Source: Pseudomonadota bacterium
GTDB taxonomy: Bacteria; Pseudomonadota; Gammaproteobacteria; Enterobacterales; Enterobacteriaceae
Direction of reading: 5' to 3'
Length of the DNA stretch: 9,377 nt
Assembly: GCA_023425455.1 (NCBI GenBank)
Contig: JAFACP010000056.1
Coordinates: forward strand, 1 to 9,377
This document shows, piece after piece, positions 7,169 to 9,377 of this stretch (position 1 is the stretch's first letter; the number at the start of each line of letters is the position of its first letter). Below the pieces are notes generated by a model. That model was not told the DNA's origin, ran no database searches, and worked only from the letters and a program-made list of their open reading frames with translations. The position numbers and the translations under genes were made by a program.

Positions 7169-8074
7169 TCACGACGCCCCGACATAAAAGCTCTTCACCT
7201 CATCAAACCCCATGGCAAAATCGATGTAACTCATCAGCGCAGGCGAATTCAGCTTGCGGCTCGGATAGGCCAGCCACAGCTCATTTCCCGTTACGCTCCA
7301 CTCAGGCAGCACCTGCACCAGCGCCCCGCTTTCGATCTTATCCTCCAGTAGGAAGGCTGGCAGCAGGGTGATCCCGGCACCGGCGATAGCGCACTCCCGG
7401 GCATATACCAGGTTGTCCGTGAGATGGCCGTTATCCGCAAAATAACGGTGATCCTCACTGCCGCGTTGCAGCAGCCATTCAGACCAGGCTTTATGGCTGA
7501 TACAGCGGTGCCCCGCCAGCTGGCGCGGATGGAGAAGCGGTGCGTGCCGCGCCAGATAGTCCGGGGAAGCCAGCATATAGCGTGGACAGTGGCCAATCAT
7601 CCGTCCAATCAGCGAAGAGTCCTGTGGCTTGCCGGTACGCAGCGCCACGTCAAAACCCGACGCCACCAGATCGAGCACATCGTCAGAGATGGAGACATCG
7701 AGCGACACGTCGGGATAACGACGCTGAAACTCGGCGTTCAGATGCGCCAGCAGCGTCGCACCGATCCCGGCCGGGCTGGTGATGCGCAGTCGCCCGCTGG
7801 GGTTATCACGCAGGCGTTGAATGGCGTACTCCGCCCGTTCGCTGGCGGCCAGCATCTCACGACAGTGCACCAGATAGTGCTCTCCGGCAAACGTCAGATT
7901 GAGCTTTCGGGTGGTGCGGTTGAGCAGGCGAATGCCCACCTGCTGTTCAAGCTGGCTGATGCGCTGGCTGACGCTTGATTTCGGCAGCCCCGCCCTGTGC
8001 GCGGCGGCAGTGAAACTGCCCATCTCAGCCACCAGCGCAAACAGCGCCATATCCTGAAGCTGTTTAAACATCAT
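7169..8074 (-). CDS. LysR-family transcriptional regulator
   Basis: The protein is 301 residues, normal for LysR regulators. Residues about 5-63 form the winged helix-turn-helix (SFTAAAHRAGLPKSSVSQRI, then QLEQQVGIRLLNRTTRKLNL), followed by the linker helix to about 90. The effector-binding domain runs from about 93 (SGRLRITSPAGIG) to about 290. The GFDVALRTG segment (140-148) is typical of the subgroup that includes DmlR and AaeR. No specific ortholog is recognised, so no symbol is given. Two adjacent ATGs compete; the outer one is kept because AAGGATG sits at usual distance, giving 301 rather than 300 residues. It diverges from the oxidoreductase gene with a spacer of about 104 bp, the classic LysR arrangement, so it most likely controls that gene and itself. 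The ligand is unknown. Confidence 0.88.
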   Translation of the reverse strand: MMFKQLQDMALFALVAEMGSFTAAAHRAGLPKSSVSQRISQLEQQVGIRLLNRTTRKLNLTFAGEHYLVHCREMLAASERAEYAIQRLRDNPSGRLRITSPAGIGATLLAHLNAEFQRRYPDVSLDVSISDDVLDLVASGFDVALRTGKPQDSSLIGRMIGHCPRYMLASPDYLARHAPLLHPRQLAGHRCISHKAWSEWLLQRGSEDHRYFADNGHLTDNLVYARECAIAGAGITLLPAFLLEDKIESGALVQVLPEWSVTGNELWLAYPSRKLNSPALMSYIDFAMGFDEVKSFYVGAS

Positions 8075-8101
8075 TGTTCATCCTTAACGAACACTTCGTT
8101 C
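8075..8101. promoter_or_regulatory. Candidate LysR operator with overlapping dyads
   Basis: Two inverted repeats overlap. TGTTC-N9-GAACA spans 8075-8093 and contains a T-N11-A pair (8078 and 8090), the hallmark spacing of LysR sites. AACGAA-CAC-TTCGTT spans 8086-8100 with perfect 6 bp arms, and GTTC recurs at 8098-8101. The block abuts the regulator's start codon and covers its ribosome-binding site on the minus strand. It lies about 50 to 75 bp upstream of the proposed oxidoreductase transcript start, where LysR activators usually bind. Assignment to this regulator is inference. Confidence 0.5.
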
Positions 8102-8114
8102 TTTATTGTCCATC

Positions 8115-8143
8115 TTATCACGCCACTGAGCGTTTAATAGACT
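8115..8143 (+). promoter_or_regulatory. Candidate promoter of the oxidoreductase gene
   Basis: TTATCA (8115-8120) and TAGACT (8138-8143) are separated by 17 bp, each matching its consensus at four of six positions. Transcription would begin near 8150, leaving a leader of about 29 nt with GAGGAGAG. Weak boxes fit a promoter that needs an activator. Confidence 0.4.
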
Positions 8144-8178
8144 GGCCTCACTGCAATGCATCACCCGAGGAGAGCACC

Positions 8179-9180
8179 ATGTCCGTTAACGCTGTTGCCG
8201 TCAATCCGGCCGACCCGACCACCTTTATTGCAATCACTCAGCCGGTGCCTGAACCGGGCGAATACGACCTGCTGGTCGACGTTAAGGCGGTTTCCGTAAA
8301 CCCGGTCGATACCAAAGTGCATGCCGGTATCGCCGCCAGGGGGCTGCAGGAGCCCCGCATACTTGGCTGGGATGCCAGCGGCATTGTGAAAGCCGTTGGT
8401 GCCCGCGTCTCCTGTTTCAAACCCGGCGATGAGGTGTGGTACGCCGGGGATATCACCCGTCCGGGCAGCAACGCCACGCACCAGCTGGTCGACGCGCGCA
8501 TCGTCGGGCGTAAGCCCGCCAGCCTTCAGTGGGCCGCCGCTGCCGCGCTGCCATTAACCGCGTTAACCGCCTGGGAAGGGCTGTTTGAACGGCTGAATAT
8601 TCAGCAGGCCGGGGCGGACAAAACGCTGCTCATCATCGGCGGCGCAGGCGGCGTTGGATCGCTGGCGATCCCCTTTGCCAAACACAACAGCCGCGTGCAG
8701 GTCATCGCCACCGCCTCGCGGGAAGATTCCGCCCAGTGGTGCCTCGATCGCGGCGCGGATCGGGTGGTGAACTACCACGATCTCCAGGGCGAACTGGCAA
8801 AACAGGGGATCCGCTTTGTGGATTACATTTTTATCCTCAACGACACCGACGGGCACTGGGATGCCGTCAGCGAACTGATCGCCCCGCAGGGGCATATCTG
8901 CTCTATCGTCGAGAATGAGCACCCGCTGGATCAAACGCAGCTGAAGTCTAAATCTGCCGCCCTGCACTGGGAGTTTATGTATACCCGCAGCATGTACCAG
9001 ACCGACGATATGGCACGACAGGGCGAGATCCTCGATCAGGTCGCCGCGCTGGTTGATAACGGCGTAGTGGAAAGCTCACTCAGTGAAACGCTGCACGGCT
9101 TAAGCGTGGAGAGCATCAGCCTGGCGCACCGTAAAGTGAAGGAGGGGCATATGCGGGGGAAAGTGGTGGTGGCGTTTTAA
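8179..9180 (+). CDS. Zinc-type alcohol dehydrogenase/quinone oxidoreductase-like MDR protein
   Basis: The protein is 333 residues from the ATG at 8179, which follows a strong GAGGAGAG ribosome-binding site (8167-8174). The frame is open to 8074, but those 35 extra residues lack family features and cross the promoter. It belongs to the medium-chain dehydrogenase/reductase superfamily. The N-terminal GroES-like domain includes VSVNPVDTKVHAG (38-50), LGWDASG (62-68) and KPGDEVWYAG (81-90). The Rossmann domain has the nucleotide-binding GGAGGVGS (154-161) and GADRVVNY (192-199). There are only three cysteines (79, 188, 241) and no structural zinc cluster, so despite the usual family name a zinc-free, NADPH-dependent enal or quinone reductase is likely. 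Substrate unknown. It is divergent from a LysR regulator that probably controls it. Confidence 0.85.
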   Translation: MSVNAVAVNPADPTTFIAITQPVPEPGEYDLLVDVKAVSVNPVDTKVHAGIAARGLQEPRILGWDASGIVKAVGARVSCFKPGDEVWYAGDITRPGSNATHQLVDARIVGRKPASLQWAAAAALPLTALTAWEGLFERLNIQQAGADKTLLIIGGAGGVGSLAIPFAKHNSRVQVIATASREDSAQWCLDRGADRVVNYHDLQGELAKQGIRFVDYIFILNDTDGHWDAVSELIAPQGHICSIVENEHPLDQTQLKSKSAALHWEFMYTRSMYQTDDMARQGEILDQVAALVDNGVVESSLSETLHGLSVESISLAHRKVKEGHMRGKVVVAF

Positions 9181-9186
9181 GATGCA

Positions 9187-9208
9187 TCCCTCCTTGCAGG
9201 GAGAGGGA
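9187..9208. terminator. Weak hairpin between the oxidoreductase gene and nadR
   Basis: TCCCTC (9187-9192) pairs with GAGGGA (9203-9208) around a 10-nt loop in the 32 bp between the convergent stops. On the plus strand, CATTTTAT follows, giving a short T run, so a modest terminator for the oxidoreductase gene is possible. The arms also allow a shifted pairing (CTCC with GGAG), so the structure is uncertain. Confidence 0.35.
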
Positions 9209-9212
9209 CATT

Positions 9213-9377
9213 TTATCCCTGCTCGCCCATCATCTCTTTCACCAGCTCAACGCAGCGCAGGAAGCGGGTGTCGTAATCCGGCTCTTCCACATGCACAAAG
9301 GCCACGTTGTTCTCATGCAGCATCTCGACCAGCATGGTCTGGAACTCCCGGCGCTCCACAGAACTGCCGAGACTGCG
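9213..9377 (-). CDS. nadR: NadR C-terminal fragment (cut by window edge)
   Basis: The last 54 codons and the TAA stop (9215-9213) of a minus-strand gene enter from the right edge. The translation includes SSVERREFQTMLVEML, DYDTRFLRCVELVKEMM and ends GEQG, matching the end of E. coli NadR, which finishes with a very similar RFLRCVELVREMMGEQ segment. In E. coli, NadR is a three-part protein: an N-terminal repressor domain for NAD synthesis genes, a central NMN adenylyltransferase and a C-terminal ribosylnicotinamide kinase. Only the end of the kinase domain is visible, with no catalytic motif in view. nadR neighbours ettA in E. coli, so synteny supports the call; here the regulator/oxidoreductase pair lies between them. 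Confidence 0.88.
   Translation of the reverse strand, partial: RSLGSSVERREFQTMLVEMLHENNVAFVHVEEPDYDTRFLRCVELVKEMMGEQG

Noticed and set aside
7424..7978. A 184-codon open frame antisense to the LysR regulator
   Set aside because: The opposite strand encodes an intact LysR protein with clear domains, which explains the openness.
8074..8178. Upstream ATG extending the oxidoreductase by 35 residues
   Set aside because: The extension runs through the divergent promoter and dyads, lacks family similarity, and the ATG at 8179 has a strong ribosome-binding site.
9181..9212. Possible REP-like or mobile palindromic repeat in the CCCTCC/GGGAGAGGG spacer
   Set aside because: Only one short copy is visible, with imperfect symmetry. 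Without a genome-wide count of copies it cannot be called a repeat family, so it is listed only as a weak hairpin.
1..9377. CRISPR arrays, insertion sequences, phage genes, tRNA or rRNA genes, toxin-antitoxin or defence systems
   Set aside because: No spaced direct repeats, transposase, integrase, RNA gene or defence-type domains were seen. Nearly all of the window is explained by conserved chromosomal genes.

Overview
The window is a stretch of enterobacterial chromosome. Gene order and near full-length protein similarity match the E. coli K-12 nadR-ettA-slt-trpR-yjjX-gpmB-rob-creA-creB segment next to thrL, read here in reverse. Sequence differences from E. coli (for example in CreA, Rob and Slt), plus a two-gene insert, suggest a related genus such as Enterobacter, Leclercia or Lelliottia. 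The genus is inferred from remembered protein sequences and cannot be fixed by eye.

Layout from left to right: the N-terminal 27 codons of creB (minus strand) and all of creA (minus) form the start of the cre operon. rob (plus) diverges from creA. gpmB (minus) converges on rob, and the two stop codons overlap in one TTAA. yjjX (plus) diverges from gpmB across a short spacer with a symmetric -10 box. trpR (minus) converges on yjjX and lies just downstream of slt (minus), but has its own promoter and a clear trp operator. ettA (plus) diverges from slt and ends in a textbook intrinsic terminator. A divergent pair follows: a LysR-type regulator (minus) and an NAD(P)-dependent quinone oxidoreductase-like MDR enzyme (plus). 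The window closes with the last 54 codons of nadR (minus).

The genes are mostly independent housekeeping units: global stress regulation (rob), carbon-source signalling (creAB), phosphoglycerate mutase-like phosphatase (gpmB), nucleotide-pool cleaning (yjjX), tryptophan-responsive repression (trpR), murein turnover (slt), translation throttling (ettA) and NAD synthesis control (nadR). The accessory part is the lysR/oxidoreductase pair between ettA and nadR, which are neighbours in E. coli. Its intergenic region holds overlapping GAAC/GTTC dyads that look like the regulator's operator.

I see no CRISPR array, insertion sequence, phage gene, tRNA or rRNA. I do not see an undescribed multi-gene system. 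The most checkable novelty is the uncharacterised regulator/enzyme pair and its operator. No gene-free stretch exceeds 300 bases. The longest are creA-rob (about 211 bp) and slt-ettA (about 227 bp).
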